Shown: positions 1 through 11,004, counted from the stretch's first letter. The stretch: DNA of 64,000 bases from JACVRW01 sp963825345 (GCA_963825345.1 CAWGSQ010000001.1:124001-188000); one strand, 5' to 3'. Numbers and translations are program-made. Notes: generated by a model not told the origin, from the letters alone.

Positions 1-875
1 CCGAGCTGCTGCGCGTGCTCCACCCTCGCTTCCGCACGCCCTACGTCGCGATCGCGGTCTTCAGCGGCGTCGCGTGCCTCGCGATCCTGCCGGGCCAGGC
101 CGACTTCCTCGGGGTGATCTACGCGTTCGGCGCGATGCTGTCGTTCACGATCGCGCACGCGGCGGTGGCCACGCTGCGGGTGAAACGCCCGGATGTGGAC
201 AGGCCCTGGACCGGGCCGGGCACGCTCAGGATCCGCGGCCACGCGCTGCCGCTCTACTCGGTGCTCGGCGGCATAGGCACCGGCATCGCGCTGATCGTGG
301 CCACCGTGCTCGACCTGCGCGTGCTTGTGTCCGGCCTCGGCTGGATGGCGCTCGGGATCACGCTGTACGTGATCTACCGCCGCCGCCAGGGGCTTTCGCT
401 CACCGAGACGCACAAGGTCGTGGTGCCCAAGCCCGCCGTGGAGCACGAGGTGGAGTACGAGTCGGTGCTCGTGGCCTTCGAGGACGAGCACTACTCGCCC
501 GAGGCGGTCTCCACGGCGGTGCGGCTCGCCGCCCGCCGGCGCCGGGGCATCCACGTGCTCGTGACGATCACGGTCCCGCCGAACTCGCCGATCAACGCCG
601 CCATGCCCGAGCAGGAGGCGAAGGCGGCCTCGATCATCGACTCGGCTCGCGTGCGCGGTGGCCGCCGCGTTACCGGCCACTGGGAGAAGGTTCGGCCCGG
701 GCAGGCCGGGCGCCGCGTGGTGGAGGAGGCCAAGGAGATCCGGGCGCGTGCCGTGGTCCTGCCGCTGCCGCCCCGGCGCACCGGCGCCTCGCTCTTCGGG
801 CGTACGCTGGAAACCGTGCTCAGCGAGCGGCCCTGTCGTGTGATCATCGACTCCTCCCCAAGGGTCACCAAGTGA
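1..875 (+). CDS. APC-family permease C-terminal part fused to a UspA domain (5' end outside window)
   Basis: The reading frame is open from the first bases of the window, so the N-terminal part of the protein lies upstream. The visible part starts with about four hydrophobic segments (roughly residues 15-125) ending in a basic GITLYVIYRRRQG junction, the usual end of an amino acid-polyamine-cation permease core. From about residue 145 (ESVLVAFEDEHYSPEAV) to the end it matches a universal stress protein domain. A cytoplasmic Usp tail on a permease suggests nucleotide- or stress-linked control of transport; the substrate cannot be read. The stop overlaps the next start (GTGA). The gene two downstream has the same architecture. 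Confidence 0.85.
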   Translation, partial: ELLRVLHPRFRTPYVAIAVFSGVACLAILPGQADFLGVIYAFGAMLSFTIAHAAVATLRVKRPDVDRPWTGPGTLRIRGHALPLYSVLGGIGTGIALIVATVLDLRVLVSGLGWMALGITLYVIYRRRQGLSLTETHKVVVPKPAVEHEVEYESVLVAFEDEHYSPEAVSTAVRLAARRRRGIHVLVTITVPPNSPINAAMPEQEAKAASIIDSARVRGGRRVTGHWEKVRPGQAGRRVVEEAKEIRARAVVLPLPPRRTGASLFGRTLETVLSERPCRVIIDSSPRVTK

Positions 876-1075
876 GGAGCGCCTACGGCGCCTCGACCCG
901 AATCCTCGGCTCGCTGCTCGTGGTGATCGGCGCGGCGATGGTGATCTCCGCGCTCGTCCGCGGCGGCGGCCCGCTGGCGCTCGGCGTGGTGCTGGGCACG
1001 ATGCTCGCGCTGCTCGGCGCGGGACGGGTCTGGCTGGCGAGCGCCCACGGCGACAGAGACGACGACGCGTTGTGA
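872..1075 (+). CDS. Small two-segment membrane protein between two permease genes
   Basis: This 67-residue ORF starts at GTG 872, inside the stop of the preceding permease (GTGA), and its own stop overlaps the next permease start by 4 bp, so translational coupling on both sides supports it as a real gene. It has two hydrophobic stretches (about residues 11-30 and 33-52) and ends in an acidic tail (DRDDDAL). I recognise no family. Its position between two permease-UspA proteins suggests an accessory or assembly role for them, which is inference. Confidence 0.65.
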   Translation: MRSAYGASTRILGSLLVVIGAAMVISALVRGGGPLALGVVLGTMLALLGAGRVWLASAHGDRDDDAL

Positions 1076-3108
1076 GCGGCCCCGGTCAAGACGGCTCCCG
1101 GGGTGAGGAGCGCCGGGCGAGCCAGATGTCGGATCGCGCGCGCGAACGCGCGCGGGAGGGTCTGAAGCGCAGCTCCGAGCGGGCGCGCGTGATGGCCGCG
1201 CGCAGCCTCGGCGAGCCCGCGCTGTTCGCGATCACGCTCAGCGCGGTCACGTCGGCGATCTTCTTCTCGCTCGGCGTGGTGGCGAACCGTGCGCTGGGCC
1301 TCACGCCGGTCGTCTTCCTACTCGCCGGCGTCTTCTTCGCGGTGACGATGGCCACTTACGTCGAGGGCAGCTCGCTGCACGTGGAGCGCGGCGGCGCCTC
1401 GACCTTCGCCCGCTACGCCTTCGACGAGTTCTGGAGCTTCGTGGCCGGCTGGGCGATCCTGCTCGACTACCTGATCGTGATGGCGATCGGGGCGGTCGTC
1501 GTCTCCGAGTACCTGACCGTCTTCTGGGGCGAGCTCGACGAGGGCGCCCTGCCGCTCGTGATCGCGGGCGCCGCGCTCCTCTTGGTGGCGATGCAGAACA
1601 TCCGTGGGCTGTCCGCCAACCGGCTCGGCGCGGTCCTGCGGCTCTCGCTGTTCAGCATCGCCGTACTCGTCGTCGTCTCAGTGATCGGCTTCACCCAGTA
1701 CTGGGACCCGGGTGCGATCAGCTCGTCGATCGACCTCGGCGTCGCGCCCCGCTGGAACGACCTGATCTTCGCCACCGGCATCGCCACCGTGGCGGTGATC
1801 GGCGTGGAGGCCGCGTCTGGCCTCGCGGGGGAGATCCGGGTGGGCCGCCGCGGCCTGCGGCGCGTGGTGGCCGCCTCGATCGCGGCGGTGATGCTGCTGT
1901 TCGTGTGCGTGTCGGTCGCGGGCCTGATGGCGGCGCCCGTGGTGGGTGACCACACGGCGCTCGGTGGACGCTTCATCGAGTCTCCGGTGCTGGCGATCCC
2001 GTCGGCCTACGAGCCCGGGACGCTCCTCGACGTCTCCCGCTACGTGGTCGGCATCACGGCGGCCGCGATGCTGCTCGCGGCGATGAACGGGCAGATGCTC
2101 GGCCTCGCCCGCCTGGCGTACTCGCTCGCCACCAACCGCCAGATACCGAGCGCGGTGGGACGGCTCCACAGAGGCCGCGGCACTCCGTACGTGACGATCG
2201 TGATGGCCGCGGTGATCGCCTTCGCGCTTGCGGTGCCGCACGACGTGGACTTCCTGGCCGGGCTGTTCGCCTACGGCGCGATGATCGCCTTCGCGATCGC
2301 GCACCTGTCGGTGATTGCGCTTCGCTTCCGCGAGCCGGACCGCCCAAGCGCCTTCCGAGTGCCGTTCTCCATCCCGATCCGCGGGGCGCGCGTGCCGCTC
2401 CCGGCCGTCTTCGGGGCCGCGTTCGCGATCTCGGTCTGGCTGAGCGTGGTCACGCTCCACGGGGGCGCCCGGTGGGTCGGCACGGCCTGGATGGCGGCGG
2501 GCATCACGATCTACGTCGCATACCGGCGCGGGCAGGGGAAGTCCCTCACCCAGCGCTTCACGATCCCGGCCGAGGCGCTCCAGGAGTCGCGTGGCGGCCA
2601 GTACGGCAGCATCCTCGTCCCCGTGTTCGGCGAGGAGATCGACGACGACATCGTCGGGACCGCCGGCCGCCTCGCCGCGTCCGCCGGCGAGGAGGAGGGC
2701 GGGGCGGTGCTGGAGGCGCTTTACGTGTTCGAAATACCGATGTCGCTGCCGATCGACGCGCGCGTCCCGGACGAGCGCGTGAAGGAGGCCAAGCGCGTGC
2801 TCGCCCGAGCCAAGGAGGTGGGGGAGGAGTACGCGGGCGTCGAGGTGGCCACCGCCATGGTGCGCGGCCGCTCGGCGGGTCAGGCGATCGTCTCGGAGGC
2901 GCGCCGGCGAGGCGTCGAGGCGATCGTCCTGGGGGCCGAGGAGCCCAGCGGGCTGCGCGGCGGCGCGATCCTCGGTGGGCGCGGCCGGGCGCGGGATCGC
3001 TTCGTGGGGGACACCACTCGGTACGTGGTCGACAAGGCCCCCTGCAAGGTGATCCTCACCGCCCCGCCCGCCGGCGAGGAGGGCACCCGCGAGGGCGTCC
3101 TGCCCTAG
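1072..3108 (+). CDS. APC-family permease fused to a C-terminal UspA domain
   Basis: 678 residues from GTG 1072. A charged N-terminus of about 40 residues (many Arg/Glu) precedes an APC core of roughly 12 hydrophobic segments (about 45-490), including LGVVANRALGLTPVVFLLAG and a late GITIYVAYRRGQGKS boundary. A UspA-like domain follows (about 500-660: YGSILVPVFGEEIDDDIV at its start, PCKVILTAPP at its end). It is a probable secondary transporter of amino acids or another organic cation or anion in the cytoplasmic membrane, with a nucleotide-binding regulatory tail. It forms an operon with the preceding two ORFs. The adjacent TrkA pair resembles mycobacterial ceoB/ceoC, which also lie near a permease gene. 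Confidence 0.9.
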   Translation: MSGPGQDGSRGEERRASQMSDRARERAREGLKRSSERARVMAARSLGEPALFAITLSAVTSAIFFSLGVVANRALGLTPVVFLLAGVFFAVTMATYVEGSSLHVERGGASTFARYAFDEFWSFVAGWAILLDYLIVMAIGAVVVSEYLTVFWGELDEGALPLVIAGAALLLVAMQNIRGLSANRLGAVLRLSLFSIAVLVVVSVIGFTQYWDPGAISSSIDLGVAPRWNDLIFATGIATVAVIGVEAASGLAGEIRVGRRGLRRVVAASIAAVMLLFVCVSVAGLMAAPVVGDHTALGGRFIESPVLAIPSAYEPGTLLDVSRYVVGITAAAMLLAAMNGQMLGLARLAYSLATNRQIPSAVGRLHRGRGTPYVTIVMAAVIAFALAVPHDVDFLAGLFAYGAMIAFAIAHLSVIALRFREPDRPSAFRVPFSIPIRGARVPLPAVFGAAFAISVWLSVVTLHGGARWVGTAWMAAGITIYVAYRRGQGKSLTQRFTIPAEALQESRGGQYGSILVPVFGEEIDDDIVGTAGRLAASAGEEEGGAVLEALYVFEIPMSLPIDARVPDERVKEAKRVLARAKEVGEEYAGVEVATAMVRGRSAGQAIVSEARRRGVEAIVLGAEEPSGLRGGAILGGRGRARDRFVGDTTRYVVDKAPCKVILTAPPAGEEGTREGVLP

Positions 3109-3156
3109 CGCTGCCAGCCGGGCCACAACTGGCGCGGCATTGCGCCCGGCCAGATG

Positions 3157-3162
3157 TATTGT
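3157..3162 (+). promoter_or_regulatory. -10-like box for a leaderless TrkA transcript
   Basis: TATTGT lies 9 nt before ATG 3172 and no Shine-Dalgarno-like purine run is visible between them. That spacing would put the transcript start at or next to the start codon. No convincing -35 element at 16-18 bp was found, so this is a weak call that rests on the same arrangement recurring at other genes in the window. Confidence 0.35.
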
Positions 3163-3171
3163 GGGACCAAT

Positions 3172-3618
3172 ATGTTCGTTCTTATCGTTGGCTGCGGGCG
3201 CGTGGGGTCCGCCATAGCCAACTCAATGCTTGAAGAGGGCCACGAGGTCTCCGTGCTCGACGAGGATGCCGAGGCGATCGCCCTGCTCGATCGCGGCCAG
3301 GCAAACAGCTGGGAGGAGCGCGGCGGCCAGTTCACCGAGGGCACCGCGCTCGAGATCGATGCTCTCCTTGCCGCTGGCATCGAGGGGGCGGATGCCTTCG
3401 TCGCCTCCACCGACGGCGACAACACCAACCTCGTGATCGCGCAGATCGCGAGGCGGCGCTTCAACGTCGACCGGGTGGTCGTGCGCGTGCTCGACCCGGC
3501 CCGCGCGCGCTGGTATGCCGAGCAGGGCCTCCAGACCGTCTGCCCGACCCAGACCGCCATAGAGCTGCTCGAGGCGGCGGTCCGCGGCCAGATCCGGTTC
3601 GAGGGAGTGGCGGGCTAA
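3172..3618 (+). CDS. TrkA-N (RCK_N) potassium-channel regulatory protein, single domain
   Basis: 148 residues from ATG 3172; a GTG further upstream is possible but would precede the Rossmann start. The protein opens with MFVLIVGCGRVGSAIA, a GxGxxG NAD-binding motif at the N-terminus, followed by an acidic end of beta-2 (VSVLDEDAEA). It covers only the RCK_N domain; no RCK_C (TrkA-C) domain follows. It pairs with the next gene, 3 bp downstream, which has both domains. This two-gene set is the CeoB/CeoC or KtrA-like arrangement that gates a membrane K+ uptake subunit. No Trk/Ktr membrane subunit is in the window. Confidence 0.9.
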   Translation: MFVLIVGCGRVGSAIANSMLEEGHEVSVLDEDAEAIALLDRGQANSWEERGGQFTEGTALEIDALLAAGIEGADAFVASTDGDNTNLVIAQIARRRFNVDRVVVRVLDPARARWYAEQGLQTVCPTQTAIELLEAAVRGQIRFEGVAG

Positions 3619-3621
3619 CCC

Positions 3622-4290
3622 ATGTACGTGGTGATCGTCGGCGCCGGAAAGGTGGGCTGGAACCTCGCCCGAGAGCTGATCAACAAGCGTCACGAGGTGA
3701 CCGTGATCGAGGCGGACCAGCACCGCTACGCGGTCGTCGAGCAGGAGCTCGAGCACAGCGCCATGTACGGCGACGGCTCCGAGCTCTGGGTGCTCGAGCG
3801 CTCCGGCATCGAGAGGGCGGACCTGGTGGTGGCCGTGACCGGCGACGACGAGGACAACATCCTGATCTCGCAGGTGGCGCGCGAGAAGTATGGGGTGGCG
3901 CGCGTGGTGGCGCGCTGCAACAACCCGCGCAACCTTCAGCACTTCGAGCTTCTTGGCGTCCGCCCGGTGATCTCGGCCACCGACCTGATCCTGCGGCTGA
4001 TCGAGCACGAGGTGCCGAAGTACGGCCTCGTCCACCTGCTCGACCTCCCCGAGGAGCGACTCGAGATCATCGAGCTGGAGGTGGCCGAGGGCTCACCCGC
4101 GGCGGGTCGCGCCGTGAAGGACCTCGGACTGCCCGACGGCTCGCTTGTGATCTCGATCCTGCGCGAGGGCGGCGGATTCGTGCCCGCCGGCGACTCGGTG
4201 ATCGAGCCGAACGACGAGGTGCTTGTCGTGCTTGATGTGGGTATCGAGTCACGCGTGACCGAGCTGTTCACAGCGCGCACCGCCGCGTAG
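3622..4290 (+). CDS. TrkA family potassium uptake protein (RCK_N + RCK_C)
   Basis: 222 residues. N-terminal Rossmann domain MYVVIVGAGKVGWNLAREL with GxGxxG, then DDEDNILISQVAREKYGV, typical of RCK_N. From about residue 145 (RLEIIELEVAEGSPAAG) it continues into a TrkA-C/RCK_C ligand-binding domain ending near VLVVLD. It is the cytosolic gating subunit of a K+ transporter and probably hetero-oligomerises with the upstream RCK_N-only protein. It starts 3 bp after that gene and is followed after 2 bp by an FAD reductase, so all three are likely co-transcribed. Confidence 0.93.
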   Translation: MYVVIVGAGKVGWNLARELINKRHEVTVIEADQHRYAVVEQELEHSAMYGDGSELWVLERSGIERADLVVAVTGDDEDNILISQVAREKYGVARVVARCNNPRNLQHFELLGVRPVISATDLILRLIEHEVPKYGLVHLLDLPEERLEIIELEVAEGSPAAGRAVKDLGLPDGSLVISILREGGGFVPAGDSVIEPNDEVLVVLDVGIESRVTELFTARTAA

Positions 4291-4292
4291 CC

Positions 4293-5522
4293 GTGGCGCG
4301 CCGCAAGGTCGACCACCTGATCATCGGCGGTGGCATGGCCGCCGCGAACTGCGCGCGCTGGCTGCGCGAGGAAGGTGGGGAGGGGTCGATCCTGCTCGTG
4401 AGTCGCGAGCCGGATCCGCCCTACAACCGGCCGCCGCTGTCGAAGGGCTACCTCCAGGGCAAGGAGTCGCGTGAGGATGTGCTCTTTCGCCCGGACGAGT
4501 GGTGGGACGAGCAGAACATCGAGCGGCTTCAGCGGACGAGCGTGATGAAGCTGGACACCACCGAGCGCGTGGCCACGCTGTCCACGAAGGACGAGATCGA
4601 GTTCGACACCGCGCTGCTCGCCACGGGCGCCAACGTGAAGCGCCTGCGGGTCGACGGTTGCGACCTCGACGGAATCCACTACCTGCGCGCCTTCGCCAAC
4701 TCGGACGCGATCCGCGCCGACGCCGGCACCCGCAAGCGCGCCGTGCTGATCGGCGGCAGCTACATCGGCTGCGAGGTGGCGGCGTCGCTAACCGCGGCCC
4801 ACGGCGTGGACTGCACGATCGTGATGATGGAGAACGTGACCTTCGAGCCATTCTTCGGCGAGAAGGTGGGGCGCTTCTTCCAGGACGTGCTCGAGGAGCA
4901 TGGGGTGACGGTGCACGGCGGCCATGAGCTCGAGCGCTTCGAGGGTGACGGCGAGCGCGTGACCAGGGTGGTGACGAAGAGCGGGCTGGAGCTCGACTGC
5001 GACTTCGTGGTCGCCGGCATCGGCGTGATGCCGGACGTGACCCTCGCGCGCTCGGCTGGACTGGAGATCGGGGACGCGGGCGGAGTGCGCTGCTCGGCGG
5101 GCCTCGAGAGCTCCGTGCCCGGGATCTTCGCGGCCGGCGACATCTGCGAGTACGACAGCCCGATCCACGGCGGGCCGATGCGGATCGAGCACTGGGACGT
5201 GGCCTTCAACCAGGGTAAGACCGCCGCCCTGAACATGCTCGGCCGCGGCGTCGAGCACGACGTGGTGCCCTACTTCTTCTCGGACCTCGCCGACTGGGTG
5301 TCGATGGAGTACGTGGGCCCCGGCTCGGGCGATCCGGTCGTGCGCGGCTCGATGGAGGAGCACGACTTCACCGTCTTCTACGTCGACGAGGGGAGCGTCA
5401 AGGCAGCGATGACGGTCGGCCGCTCGGACGACCTGGAGCACGCACGCCGCTTCCTGACCGAGCACACGCAGGTCGACCCGGCCGCGCTCGCGGACGAGGA
5501 CACCGACCTCAGCTCGCTGTAG
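4293..5522 (+). CDS. FAD/NAD(P)-dependent oxidoreductase, ferredoxin-reductase/AIF type
   Basis: 409 residues from GTG 4293. FAD-binding motif IIGGGMAAANCARW at residues 8-21, a PPYNRPPLSKGYL segment characteristic of rubredoxin/putidaredoxin reductase-like enzymes, a second dinucleotide motif LIGGSYIGCEVAASL (about 151-165), and the late FAD motif GIFAAGDICEYDSP (about 273-286). A reductase C-terminal domain follows. It probably transfers electrons from NAD(P)H to a small iron-sulfur protein or another acceptor; no partner ferredoxin or P450 is nearby. No redox-active CxxxxC disulfide is seen near the N-terminus, arguing against glutathione-reductase or lipoamide-dehydrogenase function. It follows the TrkA pair with a 2-bp gap. 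Confidence 0.88.
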   Translation: MARRKVDHLIIGGGMAAANCARWLREEGGEGSILLVSREPDPPYNRPPLSKGYLQGKESREDVLFRPDEWWDEQNIERLQRTSVMKLDTTERVATLSTKDEIEFDTALLATGANVKRLRVDGCDLDGIHYLRAFANSDAIRADAGTRKRAVLIGGSYIGCEVAASLTAAHGVDCTIVMMENVTFEPFFGEKVGRFFQDVLEEHGVTVHGGHELERFEGDGERVTRVVTKSGLELDCDFVVAGIGVMPDVTLARSAGLEIGDAGGVRCSAGLESSVPGIFAAGDICEYDSPIHGGPMRIEHWDVAFNQGKTAALNMLGRGVEHDVVPYFFSDLADWVSMEYVGPGSGDPVVRGSMEEHDFTVFYVDEGSVKAAMTVGRSDDLEHARRFLTEHTQVDPAALADEDTDLSSL

Positions 5523-5528
5523 CCAGGC

Positions 5529-5675
5529 CTACGAGCGACGCCGCAGCGGAGTGACCATCTTCCGGAACTTGCTGTCCGGACGCAGGAAGTCGGGCCGATC
5601 CTCGGCCCCAAGCAGCGGCCCGAGCACGATCGCGATGAAGAAGAACCCGGTGAAGAAGAACGCGACGAAGCTCAT
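5529..5675 (-). CDS. 48-residue membrane peptide downstream of tRNA-Gln
   Basis: Short ORF from ATG 5675 to TAG 5529. It encodes one strongly hydrophobic segment (FVAFFFTGFFFIAIVLGPLL, residues 3-22) followed by a polar tail rich in Arg/Lys ending LRRRS. The topology is N-out, single pass, positive inside. It starts 25 nt after the 3' end of tRNA-Gln on the same strand, so it may share that transcript. No Shine-Dalgarno sequence is obvious. I do not recognise a family; the clean membrane-peptide pattern makes it more likely real than chance. Confidence 0.5.
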   Translation of the reverse strand: MSFVAFFFTGFFFIAIVLGPLLGAEDRPDFLRPDSKFRKMVTPLRRRS

Positions 5676-5699
5676 TGCTTACATATGATACAAGCGATA

Positions 5700-5770
5700 C
5701 TGGGGGGCAGGGACTCGAACCCCGATAACCAGCTCCAGAGGCTGGCGTCTTGCCATTAGACGACCCCCCA
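5700..5770 (-). tRNA. tRNA-Gln (anticodon CTG)
   Basis: The minus strand folds as a cloverleaf: acceptor 5'-TGGGGGG paired with CCCCCCA, anticodon stem CCAGC/GCTGG around loop CTCTGGA (anticodon CTG, reading CAG), and a T arm with GGTTCGAGTCC. The U1-A72 first pair is a known feature of glutamine tRNAs. The discriminator is G and the 3' CCA is not encoded. Confidence 0.95.
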
Positions 5771-5792
5771 ACGCGGAGGTCGAGGATAGCTA

Positions 5793-7475
5793 TTAACGGG
5801 CCCGCTTCGGGCGCTTGCCGCGCACTCGGACGTGCTTGCTCAGCGTCGTCGTGCGGTTGCGGGCGTCCTTGAGGCTCAGGCGGATCAGGGTCATTCGCTT
5901 GAGCTTGCGGCTGGTGCGCAGGCCGCGCCAGACGACCTTCGCCGAACGCACTCCGTCGCCGGCGAAGGGGAGGGTCACGCGGCGCTTGCCGGTCCTCAGT
6001 GGCTGGAGCCGGCGGCCGCCGGCGATCACGATGGCGCCGGGCTTGCCACGCCTCAGGGTCTTGGGAAGTTTCACGGTGATCCCGGTCACGCCCGGCCCGC
6101 CACGCGCTGCGGACACGCGTGCCACGAGAGTGGCGAGCTTGCCGCGCCGCTTCACCGACACCGCCGCGCGCGGGTCGCAGCCCGGCGTGGCCAGCTCCTG
6201 CCTGAACGTCGATTCCTTGCCGTTGTGCGCCACGAGCTTCACGCTCATCGTGAAGTCGGTTCCCTCGGCGCAGAGGTCCTGGGTCAGGACGAGAGCGGAA
6301 TCCGGCCGCCCGCCGTCGAAGGAGAGCGCGAAGCTGCGCACCGGCAGGTCGGGGTTCGAGGCGAACGTGTTCTGCGTCTTGTTGACCAACAGGTCAACCG
6401 CGCCGTCGATCCTCACGCTGACGGGCGGCGGCAGCATCACGATCAGACCCGGCAGTGCGGCCGATGTGTTGTACGCGATGTAGACCGGTCCGCGCACGGG
6501 GGCCGGCTGAAGCGGCGCGTCGATGATGGCGGTGCCCACGCGCGAGCTCTCGGGGCAGCTGCTCGCATCGGCCTGCGCGCGCGAGCAGGCGCGCTGGGTC
6601 ACGGCAAGGTTCGGCCCCAGGGAGATCGGCAGGATCACCTCGGCGCGCTTCAGCGCGGCCTCCTCGGGATCGAACCTGAGCGTGGTGCTCACGGGCGGGA
6701 AGTCGCGGGCGTCGGTGATTCCCGGCGCGCCCATCGAGCCCTCTGCCTTCGGCGAGAAGCCCAGCGTGTCGCAGCCCGTGGGCGTCATCTTGAACTCCTT
6801 CTGGGAAGCCGCGTTCGGCGCCTCCCAGGAGTTCGCGCGGCTCACCGAGGTGCCCTCGGCACACGAGGTCGGCATGCGCATGAACGTGCCCTTGTTGCCC
6901 CTCGCGTTGAAGGTCAGCGCGACCTTCGTGATCTGGACTGGCACCCCCGCGTTTCGCGGCTGGTCGGCGAAGGTGGACTCGAGGCCATAGCCGTCGGGGC
7001 CCGCCCGCACGTAGACCGGAGCTTGGAGGAACAGCGTGGAGAGGCCCCCAGCGGCTTCGACCACGATGCCGACTCGCGCCGGCTCGTCGCCGGTGGGCTT
7101 CATGTTGTAGACGACGCCGTTGCTCGTGGAGGGCACGCCGATCATCGGAAGCGCGTAGGCGATCGCGTCGATGACGACGCTCCCGACCGTCGAGTCAGCC
7201 GGGCAGGTGTCCGACTGGAACTGGGCCTGGCTGCAGAACGCCGCCGACTGCGGATTGCCGAGCAGACCAGGCTGGAGCCGCACGAACGCGTCCTTGACGC
7301 TGTCCGTGGTGTTGTCGTAGCTGAACGACTGCGTGATGGTCACGCTCGGGTGGCCGCCGCCCTGCTTCGAGCTGGGCTCCACCTTGAAGTCGGTCATCGT
7401 GACCGTCGCGGACGCGGCGGCGGGCAGCGCAAGCAGTGCCGCGACCCCACAGACCAGAGCTAGTCCCCTCCCCAC
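5793..7475 (-). CDS. Secreted protein of unknown function
   Basis: 560 residues. An N-terminal signal peptide (LALVCGVAALLALPAAASA, cleavage near residue 23) is followed by a long beta-rich, Cys-poor extracellular region and a strongly basic C-terminus (KHVRVRGKRPKRAR). Repeated phrases such as ADSTVGSVVIDA and SSRVGTAIIDAPLQ suggest two related half-domains, about residues 25-260 and 260-450. A third segment (about 450-540) is rich in Arg/Lys and reads like Ig-like strands. This style of large exported protein is common in Solirubrobacter-like actinobacteria, but no function is established and no catalytic motif is seen. It ends 23 bp before tRNA-Gln on the same strand. Confidence 0.85.
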   Translation of the reverse strand: MGRGLALVCGVAALLALPAAASATVTMTDFKVEPSSKQGGGHPSVTITQSFSYDNTTDSVKDAFVRLQPGLLGNPQSAAFCSQAQFQSDTCPADSTVGSVVIDAIAYALPMIGVPSTSNGVVYNMKPTGDEPARVGIVVEAAGGLSTLFLQAPVYVRAGPDGYGLESTFADQPRNAGVPVQITKVALTFNARGNKGTFMRMPTSCAEGTSVSRANSWEAPNAASQKEFKMTPTGCDTLGFSPKAEGSMGAPGITDARDFPPVSTTLRFDPEEAALKRAEVILPISLGPNLAVTQRACSRAQADASSCPESSRVGTAIIDAPLQPAPVRGPVYIAYNTSAALPGLIVMLPPPVSVRIDGAVDLLVNKTQNTFASNPDLPVRSFALSFDGGRPDSALVLTQDLCAEGTDFTMSVKLVAHNGKESTFRQELATPGCDPRAAVSVKRRGKLATLVARVSAARGGPGVTGITVKLPKTLRRGKPGAIVIAGGRRLQPLRTGKRRVTLPFAGDGVRSAKVVWRGLRTSRKLKRMTLIRLSLKDARNRTTTLSKHVRVRGKRPKRAR

Positions 7476-7495
7476 GAAGGGGAGCCTACCGGGTG

Positions 7496-9231
7496 TCAGG
7501 CGGCCGATTGCTCCGCCCAGTCGCGGTAGAGGCGCGCGTACGCGCCCCCGGCCTCGAGCAGCTCCTCGTGCGTTCCCTGCTCAGCGATGCCGCCGTGGTC
7601 GAGCACGACGATGCGGCCGGCATTGCGAATCGTCGACAGGCGGTGCGCGATCACGATGGCGGTGCGCCCCGCCAGCAGCCGGCGCAGCCCGCGCTCGATC
7701 TGGGACTCCGTTCGCACGTCCACGTTCGAGGTGGCCTCGTCGAGGATCAGGATGCGCGGGTCCGCAGCCGCGGCGCGCGCGAAGGCCACGAGCTGGCGCT
7801 GGCCGGCGGACAGGTGCCCGCCGCGCTCGCCAACCTCCGTGTCATAGCCCTCCGGCAGCCGCTCGATGAAGTCGTGCGCGCCCACCGCCTGCGCCGCGGC
7901 CGTCACGTCCGCGTCGGTCGCGCCCGGGCGCCCGAAGCCGATGTTGTCCCGAATCGTCCCCGAGAACAGGAAGCTCTCCTGCGGCACGATGCCGAGCTGC
8001 GAGCGCAGCGACCTCTCCGTCACGTCGCGGAGGTCGTACCCGTCGATCAGGACGCGCCCGTCGTCCGGGTCATAGAAGCGCGCCACGAGTTTGGCGAGCG
8101 TGGACTTGCCGGCGCCGGTGGCGCCCACCAGCGCGAGCGTCTGCCCCGGCGGGACGTCGAGGCTCACCTTGTCGAGCGCGAGCGCATCTCCGCCGTACGA
8201 GAAGGTCACGCGGTCGAAGCGGATCTCACCGCGCACGCGCGGTAGCTCCACGGCGTCCGGCTTGTCGGCCACGTCGGGCTCCTCGTCGAGCAGCTCGAAG
8301 ATCTTGTCGAGCGCGGCCATGCCGGCCTGGTAGGTCGTGTAGAGCTGGGAGAGCGACTGGATCGGGTCGAAGAAGCTCTGGAGGTAGAAGACGAAGGTGG
8401 CGAGCACGCCGATCGTGACCGCCCCGTCCACGACCTCCTGGCCGCCGTAGATCAGGATCGCTGCCGTCGCGACCGCCGACAGCAGCTCGACCGCCGGGAA
8501 GTACGCCGCGTTCAGGTAGACGGTCTTCATGTTGGCCTCGCGGTGCTCGTCGTTCAGCTCAGCGAAGCGGCGGCGGTGCCGCGGCTCCTGGCCGAACGCG
8601 CGCACCACGCGCACGCCCGACAGCGTCTCCTGGAGGTAGGCGGTGACCTGCGCGATCCGCTCGCGCGTGAGGCGGTACGCACCGGCCGACGCGAGCCTGA
8701 ACGCCACGCTGGCCACGAGCAGGACCGGGAAGGTAAGGAAGGTGATCAGGGCGAGGCCGGGGTCGAGCAGCACCAGGATCACCGCGGTGCCCACGAGTGT
8801 GAGCGAGGCGGAGAAGAGCGTTGAGATGCCCTCGGTCACGAGCTGGTCGAGCGCCTGCACGTCGTTCGTCAGGCGCGAGATCAGAACGCCCGCCCTGTTC
8901 CGCGAGTAAAACCCGATCGACAGGCGCTGAAGATGCTCGAACACCTCGACCCTGAGGTCCTGGAGCGCTCGCTGGCCCACCCAGTTGATGAGGTAGGTCT
9001 GCAGATACGTGGCCACCCAGTTCAGGACCGCCGCCGCCACGAACGCGATCACGATCACGGTCAGCGCGCTCATGTCCTGTTGGGTGATTCCGTCGTCGAT
9101 CGCACGGCCGGCGAGGTACGGGGGCGCCAATGCGGCCGCGGTGGCGATCACGAGCGAGACGAACATCAGCGTCACGCGCCCGCGATAGGGGCGCAGCAGG
9201 CTGATCAGGTGGCGAAGGCGGCCGGCGCGGT

Positions 9232-9235
<4 letters not shown>
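7496..9235 (-). CDS. ABC exporter half-transporter with canonical Walker B Glu (heterodimer partner 2)
   Basis: 579 residues from GTG 9235, overlapping the upstream half-transporter by 4 bp. An ABC transmembrane type-1 domain with six helices (about 15-300) is followed by an NBD: Walker A GATGAGKST, signature LSAGQRQ, Walker B ILILDEATSNVD with the catalytic Glu, and H-loop IVIAHRLST. It exports lipids, drugs or peptides across the membrane; the substrate is unknown. The signature has Ala in place of the usual first Gly. In asymmetric heterodimeric exporters a weakened signature on one subunit faces the degenerate Walker B of the other, which fits the neighbouring gene. Confidence 0.95.
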
Positions 9236-10995
<1,760 letters not shown>

Positions 10996-11004
10996 CGCCA
11001 ATCA

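Noticed and set aside
5832..7463. 543-codon plus-strand ORF opposite the secreted protein
   Set aside because: Arg/His/Gly-rich, with no start context; the minus-strand protein has a signal peptide and coherent beta-rich sequence.
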